A stretch of DNA of 64,000 nt from Nocardia mikamii NBRC 108933 (GTDB lineage: Bacteria > Actinomycetota > Actinomycetes > Mycobacteriales > Mycobacteriaceae): contig NZ_BDCM01000016.1 of NCBI RefSeq assembly GCF_001613505.1, positions 1 through 64,000 on the forward strand, written 5' to 3'. Position 1 is the stretch's first letter. Each line of letters starts with the position of its first letter. Shown here one piece after another: positions 1 through 7,259 of the stretch. Both the position numbers and the translations under genes were made by a program. A model generated the notes under the pieces. That model worked only from the letters and a program-made list of their open reading frames with translations. It was not told the origin of the DNA and ran no database searches.

Positions 1-1
1 T

Positions 2-25
2 CCCGCATTTTGGGATCGATGCGGG
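2..25. terminator. hairpin at window edge, possible terminator
   Basis: A perfect 7-bp inverted repeat (CCCGCAT at 2-8, ATGCGGG at 19-25) with a 10-base loop lies at the left edge. It may end a gene outside the window. No T-run follows, so the call is weak. Confidence 0.25.
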
Positions 26-52
26 TGGGTATCCCCGGTTCACAGGACTTTC

Positions 53-71
53 CTAAGTAAGGCTGACACCA
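53..71. promoter_or_regulatory. possible IdeR/DtxR-like iron box
   Basis: The 19 bases starting CTAAGTAAGGCTGAC match about 12 of 19 positions of the mycobacterial iron-box consensus (TTAGGTTAGGCTAACCTAA). The site lies about 80 bases upstream of the rhomboid-like gene and could serve either strand. The match is partial, so this is only a candidate. Confidence 0.2.
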
Positions 72-149
72 TTCCGGTGATCGATCGGGATCATGGAAGG
101 TGTCGACCCGGTGCACGCGGTACCGGTCTGGTAGCGGAAGGTGATCCGA

Positions 150-893
150 ATGGTTCTACTCCAGGAGCCGGCCACACAGTCAGCACTGGAGTCCGGCCCC
201 GCGCAGGCCGGCCGTTCCCTCACGCTGCGGGATCGATTCAAGCTGCCGATGACCTACAGCTACGGCGCTCTGCTCATCGCGGTGACCGTTCTGGTGTCCG
301 TGCTCAGCGATACGCAGCAGACCCGCGTCATCCAGCATGCGAGCACCAATCTGCACAACCTGCTGGCCGGGCGATTCGGCACCCTCTTCTCGAGTGCGTT
401 CGTGATCGGCGACGGCACCGCGGGCGCTCTGCTCATCCCGCTGCTGGTCTGTCTGCTCATCCTGGCGGAATGGCGCTTCGGGGCGCTGTCACTGCTGCGC
501 ATCTTCATCGCCGGGCATATCGGCGCCACACTCGTCGTCGCCGGCGGCCTGTGGGTGGCGGTGAGCGTGAAATGGCTGCCGACGAGTATTTCCCTCGCCG
601 AGGACGTCGGCGTCAGCTACGGCGCGATGGCGGTCATCGGATCGCTCATCGTGGTCCTGCCCGCCAAGTGGCGACCCACGTGGGCGATCTCGCTGGGCGC
701 TGTCGCCGTCGCGGGCGTCATCATGGGCCACACCTTCACCAATGTCGGGCATCTGATCGCCCTGACGATCGGCCTGCTGACCGGGTGGTTGCTGCTGCGC
801 AGCGGTCATGTCCACACACACCGGCTCAACCGGTTCGAGACGGGTCTGCTCATCGTCGCGGCCGCACTCGGGTACATCCTGCTCGTCGGCTGA
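150..893 (+). CDS. rhomboid-like intramembrane protein
   Basis: Membrane protein of 247 residues with about six hydrophobic segments after a cytoplasmic N-terminus of roughly 35 residues. It resembles the rhomboid superfamily: GVSYG places a candidate catalytic serine at residue 156, and TNVGHL in a late helix places a candidate histidine at 201. Rhomboids cleave other membrane proteins inside the bilayer; the substrate here is unknown. The ATG at 150 is preferred over the GTG at 141 because GGAAGG at 136-141 is then well spaced. The dyad looks intact, but sequence divergence means it could be a non-proteolytic relative. Confidence 0.7.
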   Translation: MVLLQEPATQSALESGPAQAGRSLTLRDRFKLPMTYSYGALLIAVTVLVSVLSDTQQTRVIQHASTNLHNLLAGRFGTLFSSAFVIGDGTAGALLIPLLVCLLILAEWRFGALSLLRIFIAGHIGATLVVAGGLWVAVSVKWLPTSISLAEDVGVSYGAMAVIGSLIVVLPAKWRPTWAISLGAVAVAGVIMGHTFTNVGHLIALTIGLLTGWLLLRSGHVHTHRLNRFETGLLIVAAALGYILLVG

Positions 894-938
894 TCGCCCC
901 GCGCGCAAGCGGTCTCGGCGAGGGCCTAAACTCGACCG

Positions 939-1628
939 GTGCGCCTTGTGATTGCTCGTTGCCAGGTCGATTACGTGGGTCGGCTCACCGCACATCTCCC
1001 GATGGCCCGTCGGCTGCTGATGATGAAAGCGGACGGTTCGGTGCTGGTGCATTCCGACGGCGGTTCCTACAAACCGTTGAACTGGATGAGCCCGCCCTGC
1101 TGGTTGGAGGAGCGTGAGACCGATGTCGAGACGATGCCCGACGGCTCTCAGCTGTGGGTGGTGACCAACAAAGCCGGTGAGGAACTGCGGATCACCGTCG
1201 AGGACATCGAACACGACTCCGCGCACGAACTGGGCGTGGATCCCGGGCTCGTGAAAGACGGCGTGGAAGCGCATCTGCAGGAGCTGCTCGCCGAGCACAT
1301 CGGCACGCTGGGTGACGGCTATACGCTGATCCGGCGCGAATACATGACGGCGATCGGTCCCGTGGACATCCTGTGCCGTGACGCCGACGGCGCCACCGTG
1401 GCGGTGGAGATCAAACGCCGCGGCGAGATCGACGGGGTGGAGCAGCTCACCCGGTATCTGGAACTGCTCAACCGGGATCCGCTGCTGGCGCCGGTCACCG
1501 GTGTCTTCGCCGCGCAACAGATCAAACCGCAGGCGCGGACCCTGGCCACCGATCGCGGGATCCGCTGCGTCACACTCGATTACGATGCCCTGCGCGGCAC
1601 CGACAGCACCGAATTCCGGTTGTTCTGA
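939..1628 (+). CDS. nucS: mismatch-specific endonuclease NucS (EndoMS)
   Basis: NucS cuts both strands at mismatches and replaces MutS/MutL repair in most actinobacteria. The 229-residue product has the family's length, an N-terminal DNA-binding half (MRLVIARCQVDYVGRL start) and a RecB-like nuclease half. The active site is visible as GPVDILC (Asp143) and VAVEIKR (Glu157, Lys159). The C-terminus ends in FRLF, which resembles a sliding-clamp binding tail. The start is GTG. In M. tuberculosis nucS (Rv1321) begins the same gene series seen downstream here. Confidence 0.95.
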   Translation: MRLVIARCQVDYVGRLTAHLPMARRLLMMKADGSVLVHSDGGSYKPLNWMSPPCWLEERETDVETMPDGSQLWVVTNKAGEELRITVEDIEHDSAHELGVDPGLVKDGVEAHLQELLAEHIGTLGDGYTLIRREYMTAIGPVDILCRDADGATVAVEIKRRGEIDGVEQLTRYLELLNRDPLLAPVTGVFAAQQIKPQARTLATDRGIRCVTLDYDALRGTDSTEFRLF

Positions 1629-1636
1629 GGGCGCTC

Positions 1637-1939
1637 GTGCCACGCCGGAAACCTCGTCCGAAATCGTCGCGGCTCCACCGGGATCCGCGACCGATCGGTG
1701 ACGTCTTCGGGCGCACCGAGGACGGGCCCGGCGGCACGGAAACCTTTGTGGTGCGCACCATTCCGGGTTCGCGAGCGGTGAAGTCCTATCGATGCCCCGG
1801 CTGCGATCACGAGATCCCGCCCGGCACAGCGCATATCGTGGCCTGGCCCGCCGACGGCGGCGAGAACGACCGCCGCCATTGGCATTCCGGCTGCTGGCGC
1901 GGGCGGCACACCCGCACGATCACGCGGCGCTGGTCGTAA
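1637..1939 (+). CDS. small conserved protein with zinc-binding motif
   Basis: A basic 100-residue protein starting at GTG, 8 bases after nucS and so probably cotranscribed. The N-terminal third is rich in Arg, Lys and Pro. The rest carries YRCPGCDHEI and a later HWHSGCW, which together look like a zinc-binding site of the HNH or zinc-ribbon kind. Similar short proteins sit beside nucS in other actinobacteria. No function is known to me; a nucleic-acid role is only suggested by the charge and the neighbour. Confidence 0.75.
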   Translation: MPRRKPRPKSSRLHRDPRPIGDVFGRTEDGPGGTETFVVRTIPGSRAVKSYRCPGCDHEIPPGTAHIVAWPADGGENDRRHWHSGCWRGRHTRTITRRWS

Positions 1940-1963
1940 CCCGGTCGCGGGCGGGCATAGGGA

Positions 1964-1992
1964 AGGCCGCCCCCGCGGTGCGGGAGCGGCCT
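1964..1992. terminator. strong hairpin between convergent genes
   Basis: Two 13-base arms (1964-1976 and 1980-1992) pair at 12 of 13 positions around a GGT loop, giving a very GC-rich stem. It lies 25 bases after the small zinc-motif gene and 47 bases beyond the stop of the opposing DivIVA-domain gene, so it may act in both directions. Confidence 0.65.
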
Positions 1993-2038
1993 CGAAACGG
2001 GTGGTGAATGTGTCGCCCTGAGGGGGTGGCGCGTGTTG

Positions 2039-3040
2039 TCAGCTCGAGACTTCGGCGCTTTCGCGCTCTTCGTCGACGGACTCTTCGTCTTCCGCCTTGA
2101 CCTCGGGGATGGCCTTCTGCCGGCCGGCTCCGGACTGCTTACCGGACAGTGAACGCTGCTCCGGTGCACCGTCGAGCAGTTCGCTCTCGCGGTTGACCGC
2201 GGCCAGCATGGCCGGGACCGAATCGAGCTGCCCGCGAATACCCAACAGCTGGGCCAGAACTCGACCGCGCAGCACGCGCATCTCCTCGGCCAGTTCCTTG
2301 GCGTGCGCGATCTTGCGATCGGCGGACTGGGTGGCGGAGGTGACCAGGCGGTTGGCCTCGTCGGTGGCTTCCTTGATGCGCTGGGCGGCGTCGGAGCGGC
2401 TGGATGCCTCCAGCTCTTCCATGGCCTTGGTCAGCTTGGTCCGCTTCTCGGCCATGGTGGCCTCGAAGTCCTGCTGGGCGGCCTTGCGCTTGGCCTCGGC
2501 CTCCTTGGTGATGCGGGTGGCATCGGCCTGGGCGGCCTCGACGATCTTGGCGGATTCGGCGCGCGCGTTCGACAGCGTCTGCTCGAATTCGACCTCGAGC
2601 GCCTCGCGCTTCTCCTTGGTCTCGGCCAGCAGGGATTCGTACTTGCCACGCATCTCGGTGGCCTGCTGCTCCGCGATGGAGATCATCTCGGCGGCCTCGG
2701 CCTGCGCCTGCGCGCGAACCTCGGACGCCTCGTCGGATGCCAAGCGCAGCATCCGGGAGATTCGATCGCTCATGCCTTCCGCGGTGGTGGGCGGAACCGA
2801 CAGGCGATCGACTTCCTTGCGGAGCTCATCGATCTCGTCGCGGGCGTCCTCCAGCTGGGCGGCCAGGTTACGGGCCTGAGCGGCGGCGGCATCGCGATCT
2901 GTGGCGGTGACCCTCAGCTCGGCATCGAAACGGTCGAAGTAATTGCGTACTTCGTCACGGTCGTAGCCTTTACGTACTACCGTGAAAGGCAACGCGACGA
3001 AGCGATTGCGATCGGGCTCAGTGGACGACATGCCCCACAA
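2039..3040 (-). CDS. DivIVA-domain coiled-coil protein
   Basis: A 333-residue protein. Residues about 10-50 (RNRFVALPFTVVRKGYDRDEV) match the membrane-curvature-binding start of DivIVA/Wag31 proteins. A long Ala/Glu/Lys-rich coiled coil follows (about 50-270) and then an acidic tail. Family members gather at poles or septa and organise cell-wall growth. The true Wag31 gene normally lies beside ftsZ, so this is likely a second DivIVA-like scaffold. It is preceded by its own 77-base gap and is probably monocistronic. Confidence 0.8.
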   Translation of the reverse strand: MWGMSSTEPDRNRFVALPFTVVRKGYDRDEVRNYFDRFDAELRVTATDRDAAAAQARNLAAQLEDARDEIDELRKEVDRLSVPPTTAEGMSDRISRMLRLASDEASEVRAQAQAEAAEMISIAEQQATEMRGKYESLLAETKEKREALEVEFEQTLSNARAESAKIVEAAQADATRITKEAEAKRKAAQQDFEATMAEKRTKLTKAMEELEASSRSDAAQRIKEATDEANRLVTSATQSADRKIAHAKELAEEMRVLRGRVLAQLLGIRGQLDSVPAMLAAVNRESELLDGAPEQRSLSGKQSGAGRQKAIPEVKAEDEESVDEERESAEVSS

Positions 3041-3117
3041 ACTACAGCCTGTCGACCCACCATGGTGAGTCGACTGCGAATGTCGTTATGAACAGTTTCC
3101 GTGGCCGGATTGCGGTA

Positions 3118-3588
3118 CTAGTGAGTAGGATTCGCGGCCGGTTCGACTAGTTCGACGAGCACACCGCCAGCATCCTTGGGGTGGATGAAATTGATTCGCG
3201 AGTTCGCGGTACCGGCGCGCGGAGCGTCGTACAGCAAACGGACGCCGCGGCCTCGCAGGAAAGTAGCTACCGCGTCGATATCGGTCACACGGTAGGCCAG
3301 TTGCTGCAATCCGGGGCCGTTGCGGCCGATGAACTTGGCGATGGTCGACTCCTCGTTCAGCGGCGCCAGCAACTGCAGAGCAGTGGCGTCGTCGCCGGAA
3401 CCGGGCAGCGACAGCATTGCCTCGTGCACGCCTTGGGCCTCGTTGACCTCGCGGTGGGTTTCGACCATGCCGAGATTGTCCGAATACCACGCCACGGCGG
3501 TATCGAGATCGGGCACGGCGATGCCGACGTGGTCGACGGCGATGACGTAATCGGCGGGAATGAAAGCGGACGTATCGGTAGTGCTCAC
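3118..3588 (-). CDS. methylmalonyl-CoA epimerase
   Basis: Interconverts (R)- and (S)-methylmalonyl-CoA in propionate and cholesterol side-chain metabolism. The 156-residue product shows the glyoxalase/VOC fold: YVIAVDHVGIAVPDLDTAVAWY at the N-terminus and INFIHPKDAGGVLVELVEP at the C-terminus, with the metal-ligand candidates His (DHVGIAV) and Glu (LVELVEP). Where many epimerases have a His-His pair the sequence reads GLQQLAYRV, which as I recall is usual in actinobacterial versions. M. tuberculosis Rv1322A occupies the same place next to fadA4. Confidence 0.9.
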   Translation of the reverse strand: MSTTDTSAFIPADYVIAVDHVGIAVPDLDTAVAWYSDNLGMVETHREVNEAQGVHEAMLSLPGSGDDATALQLLAPLNEESTIAKFIGRNGPGLQQLAYRVTDIDAVATFLRGRGVRLLYDAPRAGTANSRINFIHPKDAGGVLVELVEPAANPTH

Positions 3589-3644
3589 TCTACGAAGGTA
3601 GCGCGCACCTACCTGGAGCTGCCGGGACGGGAAGGGTTACCGTT

Positions 3645-3713
3645 GAGTACGAGAGCGGCCCGCCACCGAGTACGAGGGCGGCCCGCCACCGTGTGCGTGA
3701 GCGGCTCGCCGCT
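3645..3713 (+). repeat. three tandem 23-bp repeats upstream of the thiolase gene
   Basis: Copies lie at 3645-3667, 3668-3690 and 3691-3713. Copies 1 and 2 differ at one base (GAGTACGAG then A or G, then GCGGCCCGCCACC). Copy 3 matches at about 17 of 23 positions. The array ends 31 bases before the thiolase start, where operators or leader elements usually lie. The function is unknown. Confidence 0.7.
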
Positions 3714-3744
3714 GCGTCCCTGAATGCGAGAAGCGAGGTTCATC

Positions 3745-4926
3745 GTGGCCACCACCTCTGTCATCGTCTCCGGCGCCCGTACCCCGGTCGGTCGGTTGCT
3801 CGGTGGGTTGTCCGGGTTTTCCGGGTCGGATCTGGGTGGTTTCGCCATCAAGGCGGCGCTCGAGCGTGGTGGGGTGGCGCCGGAGCGGGTCGATTACGTG
3901 ATCATGGGTCAGGTGCTGACCGCGGGTGCGGGTCAGATTCCGGCGCGTCAGGCCGCGGTCGCGGGTGGTATCCCGATGGATGTGCCGGCGGTGACGGTGA
4001 ACAAGGTGTGTTTGTCGGGTATCAACGCGATCGCGTTGGCGGATCAGCTGATTCGCGCCGGTGAGTACGAGATCGTGGTGGCCGGTGGTCAGGAGTCGAT
4101 GAGCCGGGCCCCGCACATGCTGGAGAAGTCGCGTGAGGGCTTCAAGTACGGCGATGTGACCCTGCGTGACCACATGGCCTACGACGGGTTGCACGACATC
4201 TTCACCGATCAGGCGATGGGCGCGTTGACCGAGTCCCGCAACGCCGGTGACGGGATCGGCCGCGCCGAGCAGGACGCCTTCGCCGCCGCCTCGCATCAGA
4301 AGGCGGCTGCGGCGTGGAAGAACGGTGTGTTCACCGATGAGGTGGTGCCGGTGTCGGTGCCGCAGCGCAAGGGCGATCCGATCGTGGTGAGCGAGGACGA
4401 GGGCGTGCGCGCGGATACGACGGTGGAGTCGCTGGGCAAGCTCCGCCCGGCCTTCGCCAAGGACGGCACCATCACCGCGGGGTCGGCGTCGCAGATCTCC
4501 GACGGTGCGGCCGCGGTGGTCGTGATGAGCAAGGCCAAGGCCCAGGAGCTGGGGTTGAGCTGGATCGCCGAGATCGGGGCCGCGGGTGTGGTGGCGGGTC
4601 CGGATTCCACGCTGCAGGATCAGCCCGCCAACGCGATCGCGAAAGCGTGCGCGAAGGAAGGTATCGCGCCGGCGGATCTGGATCTGGTGGAGATCAACGA
4701 GGCGTTCGCGGCGGTCGGGATCGCCTCGACCCGCAAGCTGGGTATCGACCCGGACAAGGTCAACGTCAACGGTGGCGCGATCGCGATCGGTCACCCGCTG
4801 GGCATGTCGGGCGCGCGGATCGTGCTGCACCTGGCGCTGGAATTGCAGCGCCGCGGTGGTGGGGTCGGCGCGGCCGCGCTGTGCGGTGGCGGCGGCCAGG
4901 GCGACGCCCTCATCGTCCGCGTCTGA
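3745..4926 (+). CDS. fadA4: acetyl-CoA C-acetyltransferase (thiolase)
   Basis: Condenses two acetyl-CoA or cleaves acetoacetyl-CoA. Catalytic features of the family are present: the nucleophile in VNKVCLSGINA, the His in AIGHPLGMSGAR and the Cys in ALCGGGGQGDA. The GTG at 3745 (MATTSVIVSGARTP) is preferred over the ATG at 3724, because it matches the usual thiolase start and has GAAGCGAGG ahead of it. Length is 393 residues. It pairs with the divergent epimerase gene as in M. tuberculosis Rv1322A-Rv1323. Confidence 0.93.
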   Translation: MATTSVIVSGARTPVGRLLGGLSGFSGSDLGGFAIKAALERGGVAPERVDYVIMGQVLTAGAGQIPARQAAVAGGIPMDVPAVTVNKVCLSGINAIALADQLIRAGEYEIVVAGGQESMSRAPHMLEKSREGFKYGDVTLRDHMAYDGLHDIFTDQAMGALTESRNAGDGIGRAEQDAFAAASHQKAAAAWKNGVFTDEVVPVSVPQRKGDPIVVSEDEGVRADTTVESLGKLRPAFAKDGTITAGSASQISDGAAAVVVMSKAKAQELGLSWIAEIGAAGVVAGPDSTLQDQPANAIAKACAKEGIAPADLDLVEINEAFAAVGIASTRKLGIDPDKVNVNGGAIAIGHPLGMSGARIVLHLALELQRRGGGVGAAALCGGGGQGDALIVRV

Positions 4927-4987
4927 CCTCGGTTCGCGCTGTGGCATGACCCACACCTCCTACGACGCTGCGTAGTCGTTGGGCACA

Positions 4988-5350
4988 ATGGTGGCCATGG
5001 GCGAATTCTTCGACGTGAGCACCGTCGCCAAGCGGGTGCGTCTGTTCGGACTGCTGGAAGCGCCGTCGTGGGCGCTGTTGCTGCTCGGTTCGGTGCTCAA
5101 GCGGCTGCCCGAACCCATCACCTGGCCGGTGATGGTGTTCGGCATGCTGCACGGCATCATCTTCCTGCTGTACGCGGTGAGTCTGCTGCTGGCCTGGCGC
5201 GAATACGAATGGCCCGGCAAGACGATCCTGCTGGGTCTGGTGTCGACGGTGGTGCCGTTCACCTCGGTGTGGTTCGAGCGCTGGGCGATTCGGACCGGAC
5301 AATTGGGAGAGCTGAGCCCGGCCGCGACCCCGGCGCCCGCCGCGGCGTGA
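4988..5350 (+). CDS. DUF3817 membrane protein
   Basis: A 120-residue protein with three hydrophobic segments: LLEAPSWALLLLGSVL, VMVFGMLHGIIFLLYAVSLLL and ILLGLVSTVVPFTSVWF. The motifs EAPSW, GMLHGIIF and the final F.RW are typical of DUF3817 (YdzA-like) proteins, whose role is unknown. ATG 4988 is taken as the start; ATG 4997 (MGEFFDV) is also possible. A second DUF3817 gene lies at 30151-30558. Confidence 0.8.
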   Translation: MVAMGEFFDVSTVAKRVRLFGLLEAPSWALLLLGSVLKRLPEPITWPVMVFGMLHGIIFLLYAVSLLLAWREYEWPGKTILLGLVSTVVPFTSVWFERWAIRTGQLGELSPAATPAPAAA

Positions 5351-5363
5351 CAAACTGGATGTC

Positions 5364-6260
5364 GTGACTCGACCTGCTGCACGTCGTCCCTCGCCCGTCG
5401 CTGCCGCTGCCATGTCCGGCGCGGTGGATCTGTCCGCTCTGAAACAGCCGGCCGCCACGGACGTTCCGGGCGATCACGCCGTCACCGAGGCCGATTTCGA
5501 GACCAAGGTGCTGCGGCGATCGCTCGAGGTGCCGGTTGTCGTCGTCCTGTACTCGCAGCGCAGCCCGGGAAGTGTCGAACTGGTCAAGCTGTTCGAGCGG
5601 CTGGTCGGCAGTGCCGGGGGCAGCTGGGAGCTGGCCACCATCGAGGCCGAGCCGAATATGCGGATCGCGCAGGCATTCGGGGTGCAGGGCATTCCGACCG
5701 TGATCGCGGTGGCCGCCGGGCAGCCGCTGGCCGATTTCCAGGGCTCGCAGCCCGAGGAGCAGGTCAAGCAGTGGCTTGCCGCGGTCGTCGACGCGGTGCG
5801 GGGCAAACTTCCCGGCGCCGGTGACGATCAGGGTGAGGCGCCCGCGCCGGAGGATCCGCGGTTCGTGGCCGCCGAAGAGGCGCTCGATCGTGGTGACATC
5901 GCCGGGGCCGAGGCCGCTTACGAGGCGATCCTGGCCGCCGAGCCGGGCAATGAGGAGGCCAAGGCGGCGCTGCGGCAGGTCCGATTCTTCGGCCGTGCCC
6001 GCGAGCTGCCGGCCGACGCGATCGCGGTGGCCGACGCCGATCCGGGCAATATCGACGCCGCCTTCACCGCCGCCGACGCCGAACTGTTCAACCAGCAGCC
6101 CGAGGCCGCCTTCGATCGGCTGATCGGGTTGATCAAGCGGACCGCGGGCGACGACCGCAACCGCGTGCGCACCCGGCTGGTCGAACTGTTCGAGCTGTTC
6201 GACACCGCCGATCCGGTGGTGGTCGCGGCCCGCCGCAAGCTGGCGACGGCACTGTACTGA
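5364..6260 (+). CDS. YbbN/CnoX-like thioredoxin-fold protein
   Basis: The 298-residue product has a thioredoxin domain (about 45-150, VVVVLYSQRSPGSVELVKLFERL) and a TPR-like helical C-terminal domain (about 165-298, repeated EEALDRGDIAGAEAAYEAIL). Where thioredoxin has WCxxC it reads YSQRSP, so it cannot do disulfide exchange. This arrangement matches YbbN/CnoX holdase chaperones and M. tuberculosis Rv1324. The GTG start lies 13 bases after the DUF3817 gene, so the two may be cotranscribed. Function is inferred from the family. Confidence 0.88.
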   Translation: MTRPAARRPSPVAAAAMSGAVDLSALKQPAATDVPGDHAVTEADFETKVLRRSLEVPVVVVLYSQRSPGSVELVKLFERLVGSAGGSWELATIEAEPNMRIAQAFGVQGIPTVIAVAAGQPLADFQGSQPEEQVKQWLAAVVDAVRGKLPGAGDDQGEAPAPEDPRFVAAEEALDRGDIAGAEAAYEAILAAEPGNEEAKAALRQVRFFGRARELPADAIAVADADPGNIDAAFTAADAELFNQQPEAAFDRLIGLIKRTAGDDRNRVRTRLVELFELFDTADPVVVAARRKLATALY

Positions 6261-6362
6261 GCCACGCCGGTCGTCGCGGTGATCGACCGATCGGCCGCGA
6301 CGACCGATAATCGGCGCAGGCGCCGGCGGAATTCGCTGTCGGCGCGGGGACGGGAGGCCGAT

Positions 6363-6731
6363 GTGAAGGCAACGACGCGTGGTCTGATCGGCGCCGCGTG
6401 TGTCGCGGCAGTGCTGATGCCGGCGAGCAGCGCCGCGGCTCACGATGCGGCTACCCGACTGATCTTCACCCGCACCGAACCCGACCGTTCGCCTCGCACC
6501 GTCACGTTGACCTGCGATCCGATCGGCGGCTCACATCCCGACGCCTCCTCGGCCTGCGCGTATCTGGCCGATGCCGAACTGGCGCTACCCGATTCGGATT
6601 CCGGAGTGCGCTGCTTCCGGTACTACCCGGTGGAGTTGCGTGCGCACGGTACGGTTCGCGGCACTCCGGTGGCGATCGAGCACACCTATGGGTGTGTGGT
6701 CCCGGACCTGCCGGCGCCCTGGAAGTTCTGA
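6363..6731 (+). CDS. secreted subtilisin-inhibitor-like protein
   Basis: A 122-residue protein from a GTG with GGGAGG about 8 bases upstream. Residues 1-27 form a signal peptide ending PASSAAAH. The mature part resembles the Streptomyces subtilisin inhibitor family: LTCDPIGGSHPDASSACAYL gives the first disulfide pair, and VRCFRYYPVEL to YGCVVPD the second, which brackets the reactive loop. The loop reads C-F-R-Y-Y-P where the family prototype has C-P-M-V-Y-D-P, so the P1 residue may be Arg. It likely inhibits an exported serine protease. Confidence 0.8.
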   Translation: MKATTRGLIGAACVAAVLMPASSAAAHDAATRLIFTRTEPDRSPRTVTLTCDPIGGSHPDASSACAYLADAELALPDSDSGVRCFRYYPVELRAHGTVRGTPVAIEHTYGCVVPDLPAPWKF

Positions 6732-6737
6732 GCGCGG

Positions 6738-7259
6738 ATGACCGTGCGAACCGACCATCCGATCGTCAGCGCGGTCCTCGACCGGCACCGCGACGACCTG
6801 GGCGACGATCTGACGACATACCGCAACCACGTGCTGCGGTGCCTCAACTACCATCGGGCGCTGCTCGATACCCCGCTGCCCGACGCGGCGGTGCTCGCGT
6901 GGGCCGTGCACGACCTCGGCATCTGGACCGCCGGGACCTTCGACTATCTCGCCCCCTCCGCAGCGCTGGCCGAGGAGTACGCGGCCGAGTTCGGAATCTC
7001 CGACCGGGCAGCGGTCCGGCGGATGGTGCTCGACCATCACCGCGTACGCGCGGTGGATGATCCGATCGGCGAGAGCTTCCGGATCGCGGACCGTATCGAC
7101 GTCAGCGGCGGCCTCGTGCGCGGCGGCCTGCCCCGGGCCGGGGTGCGTGCCGTCGTCGCCGTGCTGCCGTATCACGGTTTTCATCGCTTTCTGGTCCAGA
7201 GCGCGGCGCGGTGGGCGCTGCGTCATCCGTTGCGGCCGTTGCCGATGCTGCGGTGGTGA
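6738..7259 (+). CDS. HD-domain protein
   Basis: 173 residues starting at an ATG 6 bases after the inhibitor gene. YRNHVLRCLNYH, then LAWAVHDLGIW, then LDHHRVRA give the spaced His, His-Asp and His residues of an HD-superfamily metal-dependent phosphohydrolase. The first half is helical and the C-terminus is basic. The substrate is unknown. Its 3' end overlaps the convergent glgB by 37 bases. Confidence 0.65.
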   Translation: MTVRTDHPIVSAVLDRHRDDLGDDLTTYRNHVLRCLNYHRALLDTPLPDAAVLAWAVHDLGIWTAGTFDYLAPSAALAEEYAAEFGISDRAAVRRMVLDHHRVRAVDDPIGESFRIADRIDVSGGLVRGGLPRAGVRAVVAVLPYHGFHRFLVQSAARWALRHPLRPLPMLRW

